From assembly GCF_000737335.2 (NCBI RefSeq), contig NZ_JMCC02000090.1, forward strand, positions 1 to 64,000: 64,000 nucleotides of DNA. Reading direction: 5' to 3'. This document shows, one piece after another, positions 6,910-16,581 of this stretch. The stretch is from Enhygromyxa salina (lineage in GTDB: Bacteria > Myxococcota_A > Polyangia > Nannocystales > Nannocystaceae). The position numbers and the translations under genes are program-made. The notes below the pieces were generated by a model. That model saw only the letters and a list, made by a program, of their open reading frames with translations, was not told where the DNA came from and made no database searches. Numbering within the stretch: the first letter of the stretch is position 1; each line of letters begins with the position of its first letter.

Positions 6910-8856
6910 ATGCACTGGGTGATGTCGCGCCCACGCCTCGTGTTCTGGTTCGGGCTCTGCTCGCTCGGTTTGGCCTGTACCCCCGACGCGCCGAGCCCGG
7001 CCGAGACCCAAGCCGTCCCGCCCACCGAAGAGGCTGGACCGGCCGAGGTCGATCCAACCATCGCAGCCGAAGCCGAGGCCGGTGAACGAACGACCGAGGC
7101 CGAGCCCGCAGCCGAGGCAGGCGAGGACGAGCCCGAGCTCGAGGACCCGGGGACAGCCGAGCCCGAGGCCCCGCCCGGCTACGGCGTGTTCAAATTTCCC
7201 ACCGAGCCCCTGACGGATGAGCAGCTCACGCTGCACGCCGCGGCGGGCTACGAGGTGGTCGCGGTCTATGCCAAGCCGGACATGGACTCGGAGCGGCTGG
7301 GCTTCCTGCGGATCGGAACGCGGGTGCGCGCAGGTGAGCGCGTCGTCAACGAGGACTGCCACAAGGGCTGGTACCCGCTCGAAGGTGGCGGCTTCGCGTG
7401 CGCGAGCAAGGGCTTGATGGTCGACGAGCGGCCACCGTTCATGAGCTACGAGCCAGCGCCGGCCCGCCTGGATCAGCCCTTTCCCTACGACTGGGCCTAC
7501 GTGCGCCAGTGGAACACGCCCATGTGGTGGCAGGTGCCCAACACCGAGCAGCTGCTCGCCACCCGCGAGAAGCGGGCGGTGCTCGAGCTCGAGCGACTGC
7601 GGCTCGAGGCCGAGCTCCGCGGGGATCCACCTCCAGTCGCACCGACCAAGCCGGCCGTGAAGCCGACCAAGCCGGCCGCCGGAGATGGTGGCGGTGAGAC
7701 GGGTGGCGCGCTCCCGGCTGTCGACGATGACGACGGCGCAGGTGGGGACACCGGCGAGCCAGCGGTGATCGAAGATGGCGCGAACCCGAGCGGGGACGAT
7801 GGCGGCGACGATGGCGGGGACGACGGTGGCGACGACGGTGGCGACGACGGTGGCAACCCGGAGCCGGTCGAAGAGAAGGAGCCCATCAGCATCCCCCTGT
7901 CTCCGACGCCCTGGCTCGAGAAGGGCTACTACCTGTCGCTTGGCGAGACGATCCGCGACGGCAGCCGTAGCTACTGGCGGACGGCTCGCGGCGGTGTCGT
8001 CGAGAAGGGCAGCGCCCACGGCGTCGATCCCAAGGACTACCAGGGCGCAGAGCTGACCCGGTCCATGAGCTTTCCGGTCGGCTTCGTGATGGCCAAGAAC
8101 GGGACCAAGCTGCTGCGGCTTGGCGACGATGACAAGCTGCACGCGACTGGCAAGAACCTCGAGAAGCGGACCTTCCTCGATCTTGGCGAAGAGGTGCAGA
8201 TCGGCGGGCAGACCTACTTCTCGGTGATCCCCTACGAGCGGCCGGTCGAAGGGGCTGACGCTGACGGGGGTGAAGACGCTGGCGCCGAAGCTGGCGAAGA
8301 AGCTGGCGCCGAAGCTGGGGAAGTCGCCCCCGCCGCGGAGGACAGCTTGTTCGTCAAGGCCGACGTCATGCGCCTGCCGGACCTGCAGCCGATCCCCAAG
8401 GGCCTCGAGCCGTGGGATCGCTGGATCGACGTCGACATCACCAAGCAGATGCTGGTGGCCTACGAGGGCGCGCGGCCGGTGTACGTGACGTTGGTGTCAA
8501 CTGGGAAGAAGGGCACGAACGAGGAGCCGTTCGAGACGCCGACCGGGCGCTACCGCGTGCGCAGCAAGCAGATCACCTCCAACATGGACGGCACGACCGC
8601 GACCGACGGCAACTACGCGATCCAAGATGTCCCGTGGGTGATGTACTTCGAGGGCAGCTACGCGCTCCACGGCGCGTTCTGGCATCAGAGCTTCGGCTAC
8701 GTGCGCAGCCACGGCTGCGTGAACCTTGGACCGACCGACGCGCGGTGGTTGTTCTTGTGGAGCACGCCCTTCGTGCCGGATCACTGGCATGGCGTCACCG
8801 CCAGCGCCGACAACCCCGGCACCACGATCGTGATCCGGCGCTCCGAAGCGTCCTAG
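6910..8856 (+). CDS. Lipoprotein with C-terminal YkuD L,D-transpeptidase domain
   Basis: 648 residues. A signal peptide ends in a lipobox (SLGLAC), so the protein is lipid-anchored. A long Ala/Glu-rich region and a region resembling a bacterial SH3 fold (residues about 90-165) follow, then an Asp/Gly-rich tract (GDDGG repeats near 295-317). The YkuD domain is C-terminal, with HG in YALHGAFWHQS and SHGCVN carrying the catalytic Cys near residue 603. YkuD enzymes make 3-3 peptidoglycan cross-links or attach proteins to peptidoglycan. Start 6910 was chosen because the signal peptide begins there; ATG 6922 also works, and the long open frame upstream is antisense to the ATPase gene. Two R1 elements sit in its upstream region. 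Confidence 0.9.
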   Translation: MHWVMSRPRLVFWFGLCSLGLACTPDAPSPAETQAVPPTEEAGPAEVDPTIAAEAEAGERTTEAEPAAEAGEDEPELEDPGTAEPEAPPGYGVFKFPTEPLTDEQLTLHAAAGYEVVAVYAKPDMDSERLGFLRIGTRVRAGERVVNEDCHKGWYPLEGGGFACASKGLMVDERPPFMSYEPAPARLDQPFPYDWAYVRQWNTPMWWQVPNTEQLLATREKRAVLELERLRLEAELRGDPPPVAPTKPAVKPTKPAAGDGGGETGGALPAVDDDDGAGGDTGEPAVIEDGANPSGDDGGDDGGDDGGDDGGDDGGNPEPVEEKEPISIPLSPTPWLEKGYYLSLGETIRDGSRSYWRTARGGVVEKGSAHGVDPKDYQGAELTRSMSFPVGFVMAKNGTKLLRLGDDDKLHATGKNLEKRTFLDLGEEVQIGGQTYFSVIPYERPVEGADADGGEDAGAEAGEEAGAEAGEVAPAAEDSLFVKADVMRLPDLQPIPKGLEPWDRWIDVDITKQMLVAYEGARPVYVTLVSTGKKGTNEEPFETPTGRYRVRSKQITSNMDGTTATDGNYAIQDVPWVMYFEGSYALHGAFWHQSFGYVRSHGCVNLGPTDARWLFLWSTPFVPDHWHGVTASADNPGTTIVIRRSEAS

Positions 8857-8868
8857 AGCGCGGCGCCC

Positions 8869-9016
8869 GTCCCATGGAGATGGGAACTGCGTTCAGAGCC
8901 CCCTCCTAGGGGGCCACACATGCGGCTGCGAACAGCCAGCCCCGAGGAGCGAAGCGACCAGACGCGAAGCGGCTGCAGTCGGCGAAGTCTAAGGTCTATG
9001 TGGGGGTAATAACTAG
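8869..9016 (+). repeat. Dispersed repeat R2, copy 1
   Basis: A 148-bp element running from GTCCCATGGA to GTAATAACTAG. It has a 7-bp perfect hairpin (GCCCCCT, loop CCT, AGGGGGC) and the conserved block CCCCGAGGAGCGAAGCGACC followed by GTCGGCGAAGTCTAAGGTC. It matches 44827-44974 along its length, and 35678-35794 on the opposite strand. It lies between two convergent genes, and its last bases supply the stop codon (CTA on this strand) of the minus-strand gene ending at 9013. Confidence 0.88.
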
Positions 9017-9531
9017 CTCTCGAGCGTGAAGTAGGAGGCTCGGATCACCCGGCTGCCCCACAGCAGCTGCATGCGGACCAGGAACAACCCCGGCCCAAGG
9101 TAACGCAGCTCGCCAACGATCCGGCGCAGCGGCTTGGGGTTGGCGGACACGTCGTAGTCGAGGCGGATCACCGGGCCGCTGCCGTCGAGCGCCGGGGCCT
9201 CGCGCACGACGTAGCGCGCGAACTCGAGGCGGCTCCCGGGCAGCAGCCACGCGTTGGCGCCGAACTCCCCTTCGAACACCTCGCCGCGCCAGATCGGCAG
9301 CTGATTGACGAAGCCGAGCAGGGCGCTGCGGGCTGCTGCGGGCACCCAGTCGAGGCCCGTGACGGCCAGGACCCGGCCGCGCTTGTGGCCCTGCAGCTGC
9401 GCGAGCTCGGCCGGCTCGAGCTCGGTGAACAGCTCGTCGAGCGCGGTGGTTGACATGCGCGAGAGCGAGGCGGGATCGAGGTTGTGCAGCGAGCTCGCGC
9501 GGGCGCTCGATTGCAGCGAGTGTTCTGTCAT
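9013..9531 (-). CDS. Conserved-looking protein of unknown function, coupled to cysE
   Basis: A 172-residue soluble protein with no signal peptide or membrane segment. The C-terminal 110 residues form an orderly beta-rich domain (strands around VFEGEFGANAWLLPG, GPVIRLDYDVSANPKPLRRI, GELRYLGPGLFLVRMQLLW). I do not recognise the family. The ATG at 9531 overlaps the cysE stop codon in an ATGA arrangement, so the two are co-translated, with cysE first. A role linked to cysteine synthesis is only suggested by this coupling. Its stop codon falls inside repeat R2. Confidence 0.75.
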   Translation of the reverse strand: MTEHSLQSSARASSLHNLDPASLSRMSTTALDELFTELEPAELAQLQGHKRGRVLAVTGLDWVPAAARSALLGFVNQLPIWRGEVFEGEFGANAWLLPGSRLEFARYVVREAPALDGSGPVIRLDYDVSANPKPLRRIVGELRYLGPGLFLVRMQLLWGSRVIRASYFTLES

Positions 9532-10451
9532 GGCTGCTCCTCCGAGTTGGTGAAGATCCGCAGCGAGGGCTTGTCGAGCATGACCGTGGTCTCTGGCGGG
9601 ATCCCGTGGGTGAGCCACACGTTGCCGCCGATCGTCGAGCCGCGCCCGATGACCGTGTCGCCGCCGAGGATCGTTGCGCCCGCGTAGACGGTGACGTGAT
9701 CCTCGAGGGTGGGGTGGCGCTTGCGACCGCGGCCGCGATCGCTGACCTCGACCGACAGCGCGCCAAGGGTGACGCCCTGGTACAGCTTGACGTGCTCGCC
9801 GATCACAGAGGTCTCGCCGATCACCACACCGGTGCCGTGATCGATGAAGAACGAGGGGCCGATCGACGCGCCCGGGTGGATGTCGATGCCAGTCCGACCG
9901 TGGACGAGCTCCGACATCATGCGGGGGATCAGCGGGACGCAGCGCGCGTGCAGGTGGTGGGCGATGCGGTAGACCGTGATCGCCGTGACGCCGGGGTACG
10001 AGGTGATGACCTCGGGCGCGCTGAAGGCCGCTGGATCACCGTCGAGCACCGCGCGGACGTCGGTTGAGATGACCTCGCGGATCTTGGGGATGTGGGCGAG
10101 CAGGTCGATCGCGTGGGCGTGGGCCTCGGCCTGGACCTGCGCGGCCGGGCGTGGCTTCGCCCGCTCACCCGTGCCGCACTGGATGCCCAGCGCCTGGCCG
10201 ATCATGCGCTCGAGCGAGCGCAGGCTACGAGCACAGCGCTCGCCCACGAAGTAGCGGGAGCTGAGCTCGTCGACCTGGTCCTCGCCAATGAACCCGGGAA
10301 ACACGACCGAGATCAAGTCCGTGACCACCCGATCGACCGCGGCCCGCGACGGCAAGTTGCTGCCGTCGAGATGGTTGATGTTGCCCTGCTTGGCGTACGA
10401 CTCGAGGATGTCCTCCACGAGCGCGGCGAGCTGGCGTTCGCTGTCGGTCAC
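9528..10451 (-). CDS. cysE: Serine O-acetyltransferase (long SrpH/EpsC type)
   Basis: About 307 residues. The C-terminal half is a left-handed beta-helix with hexapeptide repeats and the CysE active-site pattern: DIHPGASIGPSFFIDHGTG, then IGETSVIGEHVKLYQGVTLGAL and GRKRHPTLEDHVTVYAGA, ending with GNVWLTHGIPPET. It makes O-acetylserine from serine and acetyl-CoA for cysteine synthesis. The helical N-terminal domain (ILESYAKQGNINHLDG) is that of the longer SAT class. I chose GTG at 10451, which gives the usual length; an ATG at 10550 would add 33 residues without family character. It forms an operon with the unknown gene downstream. Confidence 0.92.
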   Translation of the reverse strand: MTDSERQLAALVEDILESYAKQGNINHLDGSNLPSRAAVDRVVTDLISVVFPGFIGEDQVDELSSRYFVGERCARSLRSLERMIGQALGIQCGTGERAKPRPAAQVQAEAHAHAIDLLAHIPKIREVISTDVRAVLDGDPAAFSAPEVITSYPGVTAITVYRIAHHLHARCVPLIPRMMSELVHGRTGIDIHPGASIGPSFFIDHGTGVVIGETSVIGEHVKLYQGVTLGALSVEVSDRGRGRKRHPTLEDHVTVYAGATILGGDTVIGRGSTIGGNVWLTHGIPPETTVMLDKPSLRIFTNSEEQP

Positions 10452-10605
10452 GGCCGGAATGTAGCACTGCTCGAACGCACCGCTGACCGACGCCCCCGCT
10501 CGGGGACTGTGCCGGTGTGCGGGTCGACATCCAACGCGCCCAGATTGCACCTGGGCATTTCATGCCGGTTTTAGGCCGCGACGCGCCGCGGATCTACAAT
10601 GGTGG

Positions 10606-10869
10606 GTGACCGTGCATGACGACCCCACCGACTCGATCGATCCGCTCGACGACATCGTGCGCGAACTGTTGCTCGAACGCACCGCCAACCTCGACGCGAA
10701 GCGTCTCGCGGCGTTCATCGACGGGTGGGGCAGCCTCCTGCGTCTGCTCGACCGCACCAACTTGCTGCTGCCCGGCGCTCCCGAGCCGCTGACCGAGGCG
10801 CTGCAAGCCGTCGTCGGGCGGATCCGCGAGTCGCAGGCGAGGGTCCTCGACGACGACGACGACGTCTGA
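10606..10869 (+). CDS. Small acidic protein of unknown function
   Basis: 87 residues from a GTG start, mostly helical by composition (VRELLLERTANLDAKRLAAFI, LQAVVGRIRESQARVL), ending in a run of five Asp and Val. No family is recognised. It lies between divergent cysE and the co-directional pepD. A neighbouring GTG at 10612 is an alternative start. Codon use matches its neighbours, and the frame is clean between two flanking genes, which is why I list it, with reservation. Confidence 0.45.
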   Translation: MTVHDDPTDSIDPLDDIVRELLLERTANLDAKRLAAFIDGWGSLLRLLDRTNLLLPGAPEPLTEALQAVVGRIRESQARVLDDDDDV

Positions 10870-11009
10870 ACCCAAAACCAGTCTTTCCGCGAAGAACCCC
10901 GGCCAACAGCGGGAATCACGAGGTAGGCGCAGGTTCCGCGCAGCCAGAGCGGCCATGCGAGCCTACCGCGACTGTTCGGGGGTTTTCTGGGTCGGTAGCA
11001 TGCGCCGAC

Positions 11010-12518
11010 ATGCGCGATGATCTCGACCCGGCCCTCGTGGGTCTCGAGCCGGCGGAGCTGTGGCGGCAGTTTGATGCCTTGCGCCGGATCCCGCGGCCGT
11101 CGCTGCACGAGGCTGGCGTTCGCGCGCACCTGCAGGCGCTGGCCGAGCGCCAGGGTTGGGCCTACAGCGGCGACGCCGGCGGCAACTTGGTGTTGCGGGT
11201 GCCAGGCAAGGGCGCGGGCGTTGGCAGCCAGCCCCTCGCGATCCAAGGCCACATGGACATGGTCTGTGAGAAGCGCAGCGACAGCGCCCACGACTTCTAC
11301 AAAGATCCGATCCAGCTGCGGCGATCCGTGCGCGTGATCCAGGGTCGCGAGCGCGAGGTGTTGCAAGCCGAGGGCACGACGCTCGGGGCGGACAACGGGA
11401 TCGGTGTGGCCACCGGGCTGGCCTTGGCGCTGATCCCCGAGCTGGATCACCCGCCGCTCGAGCTGTTGTTCACGGCCGACGAAGAGCAGGGCATGACCGG
11501 CGCGTTCGGGTTGGATCCGTCGCTGGTGACGGCTCGGCGGCTGATCAACCTCGACGCCGAGTCCGACGGCCGGATCTATCTGTCGTGCGCGGGCGGGCGA
11601 GAGCTCCACGCGATCTGGGAGCTCGATCGCGATGATCGTCACCACGACGATGTCGCGGTCCGGCTGTCGATCCAGGGCCTGCGAGGGGGTCACAGCGGCG
11701 TCGACATCCACGAGGGCCGGGCCAACGCGATCGCGCTGCTGATCGCGGTGTTGATCGACAAGCAGGTCGACCTCGAGGGCGTGCGCGTGGGCAGCTGCGA
11801 CGGTGGCGGTCGGCCCAACGCGATCGCCCGCGCGGCCGAGACGATCCTGTGGTGCCCACGATCCCGCGTGAGCAGGCTGGCCGAGTCGATCGAGCGCGCG
11901 GGGGCCCGCCTCGCGGCGTCGTTTGCCGAGGCTGACCCCGATCTCACGGTCAGCTTCGTCGAGCTCCCAGCCGAGCAGCACGACACCGTCGCCGGCCCGG
12001 TCTCGGCGATGACCAGCCGCGCGATGCTCGAGGCGCTGCGCAACCTGACCGACGGCGTGCTGAGCTGGTCGCGGGTGATCCCGGGCCTGGTCGAGACCAG
12101 CAACAACCTTGGCAGCATCTCGACCGAGGGTGACCAGATGCGCTTGGTCATGCTGTCGCGCTCGTCCAAGCAAGGCGCGCTCGAGGCGTTTCAGGACCGC
12201 TGCGAGCGGAGCCTCGAGGCTTCGAGCGCGACGATCGAGTATCGCTACGGGTTCCCAGGTTGGGAGGCCCGGGTCGACACGCAGCTGTTGCGCGTGGCCG
12301 AGACCGCGTACGAGCAGCTGTTTGGTCGGCCGCCGGTGCGCGAGGCGATCCACGCGGGGCTCGAGTGCGGGGTGCTCAACGATCGGATCCCCGGGATCGA
12401 GATGATCGCGTTTGGGCCAGACATCTTCGACGCCCACACGCCGACCGAGAGCCTGGCCCTCGACACGGTCGAGCCGTTCTGGCGCTTCGTGGTCCGGCTG
12501 GTCGCCAGCTTGGTTTGA
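11010..12518 (+). CDS. pepD: Xaa-His dipeptidase / aminoacyl-histidine dipeptidase, M20 family
   Basis: 502 residues, near the usual PepD length (about 485). Metal-site motifs are present: QGHMDMVCE, the EGTTLGADNGIG block typical of PepD, FTADEEQGMTG with the catalytic Glu pair, and a late HAGLECG carrying the last ligand. The lid/dimerisation domain (LSIQGLRGGHSGVDIHEGR) lies in the middle. PepD hydrolyses dipeptides such as carnosine in the cytoplasm with two Zn ions. The start at 11010 leaves the family N-terminus (LEPAELWRQFDALRRIPRPS) intact. tRNA-Val follows 29 bases downstream. Confidence 0.95.
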   Translation: MRDDLDPALVGLEPAELWRQFDALRRIPRPSLHEAGVRAHLQALAERQGWAYSGDAGGNLVLRVPGKGAGVGSQPLAIQGHMDMVCEKRSDSAHDFYKDPIQLRRSVRVIQGREREVLQAEGTTLGADNGIGVATGLALALIPELDHPPLELLFTADEEQGMTGAFGLDPSLVTARRLINLDAESDGRIYLSCAGGRELHAIWELDRDDRHHDDVAVRLSIQGLRGGHSGVDIHEGRANAIALLIAVLIDKQVDLEGVRVGSCDGGGRPNAIARAAETILWCPRSRVSRLAESIERAGARLAASFAEADPDLTVSFVELPAEQHDTVAGPVSAMTSRAMLEALRNLTDGVLSWSRVIPGLVETSNNLGSISTEGDQMRLVMLSRSSKQGALEAFQDRCERSLEASSATIEYRYGFPGWEARVDTQLLRVAETAYEQLFGRPPVREAIHAGLECGVLNDRIPGIEMIAFGPDIFDAHTPTESLALDTVEPFWRFVVRLVASLV

Positions 12519-12547
12519 GACCGGGACTCTGCTAGCTTCTCGCCACC

Positions 12548-12620
12548 GGGCGGGTAGCTCAGTTGGTAGAGCGTCGTGCTTACACCGCGAGGGTCGCAGG
12601 TTCGAGCCCTGTCCCGCCCA
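12548..12620 (+). tRNA. tRNA-Val (anticodon TAC)
   Basis: A 73-nt cloverleaf. The acceptor stem GGGCGGG (12548-12554) pairs with CCCGCCC (12613-12619), with discriminator A. D arm GCTC/GAGC; anticodon stem TCGTG/CGCGA with loop CTTACAC, giving TAC; T arm GCAGG/CCTGT with loop TTCGAGC. The 3' CCA is not encoded (next bases GTG), so a CCA-adding enzyme is needed. Confidence 0.96.
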
Positions 12621-12665
12621 GTGTCGCTCAGCCGAGCGCGAGCGGCTGACCACAGTTCGTGCCGG

Positions 12666-13166
12666 TCACGGCTCGTCGCGCGTCCAGTGCCCCGACTTGC
12701 CGCCGCGCTTCTCGATCAGCGCGACCTCGACGATCTCCATCCCGCGATCGATCGCCTTGCACATGTCGTAGATCGTCAGCGCCGCGCCAGAGGCCGCCAT
12801 CATCGCTTCCATCTCGGGGCCGGTGCGATCGACGACCTCGACGCTGGCCTCGACGATCACCCCGGGTAGGTTCGCGTCGAGCTCGAACTCGATCGCGATC
12901 CCGGTGATCCTCACCGGGTGACAAAGGGGGATCTGCATCGCGGTCTGCTTGGCCGCAGCGATCCCCCCGAGTCGCGCGACGCCCAGCACGTCACCCTTGC
13001 CGAGCCGGCCGGCCTCGATCTTGGCCAAGGTTGGCGGAGCCATGCGCACGCGCGCCCGCGCGCGGGCCATCCTCGGGGTCTCGGGCTTGGCCGCGACGTC
13101 GACCATGTGCGCGGCGCCGCTGCGATCGAAGTGGGTGAGCTCGCCTGGGTCCCGGGGTTCGGCCAT
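12666..13166 (-). CDS. moaC: Cyclic pyranopterin monophosphate synthase MoaC
   Basis: 166 residues, standard MoaC length. Motifs: LTHFDRSGAAHMVDV at the N-terminus, KGDVLGVARLGGIAAAKQT, PLCHPVRITG with the active-site His, TGPEMEAMMAASGAALTIYDM and EKRGGKSGHW at the end. MoaC converts the 3',8-cyclic GTP derivative made by MoaA into cyclic pyranopterin monophosphate for molybdenum cofactor. It stands alone; no other moa or moe gene is in the window. Confidence 0.97.
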   Translation of the reverse strand: MAEPRDPGELTHFDRSGAAHMVDVAAKPETPRMARARARVRMAPPTLAKIEAGRLGKGDVLGVARLGGIAAAKQTAMQIPLCHPVRITGIAIEFELDANLPGVIVEASVEVVDRTGPEMEAMMAASGAALTIYDMCKAIDRGMEIVEVALIEKRGGKSGHWTRDEP

Positions 13167-13470
13167 GGCACCTTATACGGCGCGGCTGCCCGGGTTGCGC
13201 GACCGGCCTGTGTCGCGCCGAAGCGTGAAGGGCGCGCTAGCCTGGGGCGCCCGGCTTAAAACGGGCGAGCGTTCGTGATACTGATGCAACGCTCGGCGGC
13301 CCCCATTGGGCGGCCATTCCCCTCATGTCCACGGTCGTCGCCTGTCATTCGCGCCTCGCCGCGGCTACGAGTTGCCTCCTGCGAGCCAACTGGTTAATCC
13401 GTCTCGAGTGGATGCGAATCGAGACACTTTGGGCGCACCCGACATGGACAAAAGTAAAGGCGGTACTGCG
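13167..13470. promoter_or_regulatory. Divergent intergenic region moaC/pntA with an 8-bp inverted repeat
   Basis: 304 bp separate divergently transcribed moaC and pntA, so both promoters should be here. The only structure I see is an inverted repeat, CGAGCGTT (13266-13273) and AACGCTCG (13288-13295), around a 14-base spacer. It could be an operator or a transcript hairpin. An AAAGG at 13456-13460 may serve as ribosome site for pntA at 13471. No clear -35/-10 boxes were found. Confidence 0.35.
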
Positions 13471-15090
13471 ATGAAGGTAGGTATCCCCAAGGAGGTCCTC
13501 GCTGGCGAGCGTCGCGTCGCGACCACGCCCGAGACCGCCAAGCGCCTGCAGAAGCTCGGCTTCGAGGTCTTGATCGAGAGTGGTGCAGGCGCCAACGCCG
13601 ACTTCTCGGATGATCTGTATACGGCAGCCGACTGCAAGATCGTCGCGGGCGCCGAGGCGCTGTGGGCCGAGGCCGACATCGTGCTCAAGGTTCGCGAGCC
13701 CATGCAGCACCCCGAGCTGGGCAAGCACGAGGCGGAGCTGCTGCGCGAAGGTCAGGTCCTGATCTCGTTCATCTGGCCGGCGCAAAACCAAGAGCTGGTC
13801 GAGCTGCTCGCCGCCCGCAAGGGCACGGTGTTGGCGATGGACGCGGTGCCACGGATCTCTCGCGCGCAAAAGTGCGACGCGCTGTCATCGATGGCCAACA
13901 TCGCGGGCTACCGCGCGGTGATCGAGGCGGCGCAGCACTTCGGCAGCTTCTTTACGGGGCAGTTCACGGCCGCGGGCAAGGTCCCGCCCGCGCGGGTGCT
14001 GGTGATCGGCGCTGGCGTGGCTGGGCTCGCGGCGATCGGCGCGGCCAAGGGCCTCGGCGCGATCGTGCGGGCCTTCGACACCCGGCCCGCCGTCAAGGAG
14101 CAGGTCGAGTCGATGGGCGCCGAGTACCTGACCCTCGAGTTCGAAGAGGACGGGGACGGGGCCGGCGGCTACGCGAAGGTCATGACGGAGGCGTTCATGG
14201 ACGCCGAGCGGGCGTTGTTCGAAGAGCAGGCCAAAGAGGTCGACATCATCGTCACGACCGCGCTGATCCCCGGCAAGCCGGCGCCGTTTCTGATCACCGA
14301 GCAGGCGCTGATCAACATGCGCGAGGGCTCGGTCGTGGTCGATCTCGCGGCCGAGCGCGGCGGCAACTGTCCGCAGGTCGTCGCCGACCAGGTCACGATC
14401 AAGCACGGCGTCTCGCTGATCGGCTACACGGACCTGCCAAGCCGGATGGCCAACGTGGCGTCCAACCTGTACGGCAACAACCTCTATCACCTGCTCGACG
14501 ACATGGGCGGGGCCGAGGGGTTCAAGGTCGACGAGGACGACGAGGTCGTGCGCGGCACCTTGATCCTCAATCGCGGCGAGCTGCGCTGGCCGCCGCCCAA
14601 GATCGAGCCGTCGCCGCAGGCCAAGCCCGCGCCCAAGCCAGAAGCCGAAGCCAAGCCTGCAGCTCCGGCCACGCCCGCGAGCGCGCCGCGATCCAAACCC
14701 AAGAGCTCGAGCAAGAAGGGCCACGGGGGTCACGGCGGCGGCGCCAAGAAGCAGTCCAACCCGCTGTGGCTGGTGCTCGGCGGGCTGGCGCTGATCGCCG
14801 TGGGCTGGGGCGGCAACGACGACTTCCTGGATCACTTCACGGTGTTCATCCTGGCCTGCTTCATTGGCTGGCAGGTGATCTGGAACGTGAGCCCAGCGCT
14901 ACACACCCCGCTGATGTCTGTCACCAACGCGATCAGCGGGATCATCATCATCGGCGGCATGTTGCAGATCGGGGGTGAGCTCAGCGATCCCGCGGTCATC
15001 CTCGGGGCCATCGCGATCCTGGTCGCGACCATTAATGTCGCTGGGGGCTTCTTGGTCACCCAGCGCATGCTCAAGATGTTCCAAAGGTAG
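13471..15090 (+). CDS. pntA: Proton-translocating NAD(P) transhydrogenase, alpha subunit
   Basis: 539 residues. The N-terminal NAD(H)-binding part begins MKVGIPKEVLAGERRVATTPE and contains the Rossmann motif VLVIGAGVAGLAAIG and TALIPGKPAP. A Pro/Ala/Lys- and then His/Gly-rich hinge (about residues 375-430) leads to four hydrophobic segments, so this is the E. coli-type alpha subunit with its membrane part fused on rather than a separate PntAB gene. Together with PntB it couples proton entry to NADPH formation. An upstream ATG (13444) would add nine residues but lacks a ribosome site. pntB starts 11 bases after the stop. Confidence 0.95.
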   Translation: MKVGIPKEVLAGERRVATTPETAKRLQKLGFEVLIESGAGANADFSDDLYTAADCKIVAGAEALWAEADIVLKVREPMQHPELGKHEAELLREGQVLISFIWPAQNQELVELLAARKGTVLAMDAVPRISRAQKCDALSSMANIAGYRAVIEAAQHFGSFFTGQFTAAGKVPPARVLVIGAGVAGLAAIGAAKGLGAIVRAFDTRPAVKEQVESMGAEYLTLEFEEDGDGAGGYAKVMTEAFMDAERALFEEQAKEVDIIVTTALIPGKPAPFLITEQALINMREGSVVVDLAAERGGNCPQVVADQVTIKHGVSLIGYTDLPSRMANVASNLYGNNLYHLLDDMGGAEGFKVDEDDEVVRGTLILNRGELRWPPPKIEPSPQAKPAPKPEAEAKPAAPATPASAPRSKPKSSSKKGHGGHGGGAKKQSNPLWLVLGGLALIAVGWGGNDDFLDHFTVFILACFIGWQVIWNVSPALHTPLMSVTNAISGIIIIGGMLQIGGELSDPAVILGAIAILVATINVAGGFLVTQRMLKMFQR

Positions 15091-15101
15091 AGGGCACGAT
15101 C

Positions 15102-16553
<1,452 letters not shown>

Positions 16554-16581
16554 GCTCAAGAGCTGAGCCCGCTGGCGACGA

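Noticed and set aside
6657..7061. Minus-strand frame running through both R1 copies in a constant frame
   Set aside because: It lies opposite the L,D-transpeptidase signal region and has no domain; the repeats alone keep it open.
10560..12653. Long minus-strand frame of about 697 codons
   Set aside because: Antisense to pepD and the tRNA-Val gene; GC-rich DNA keeps such frames open.
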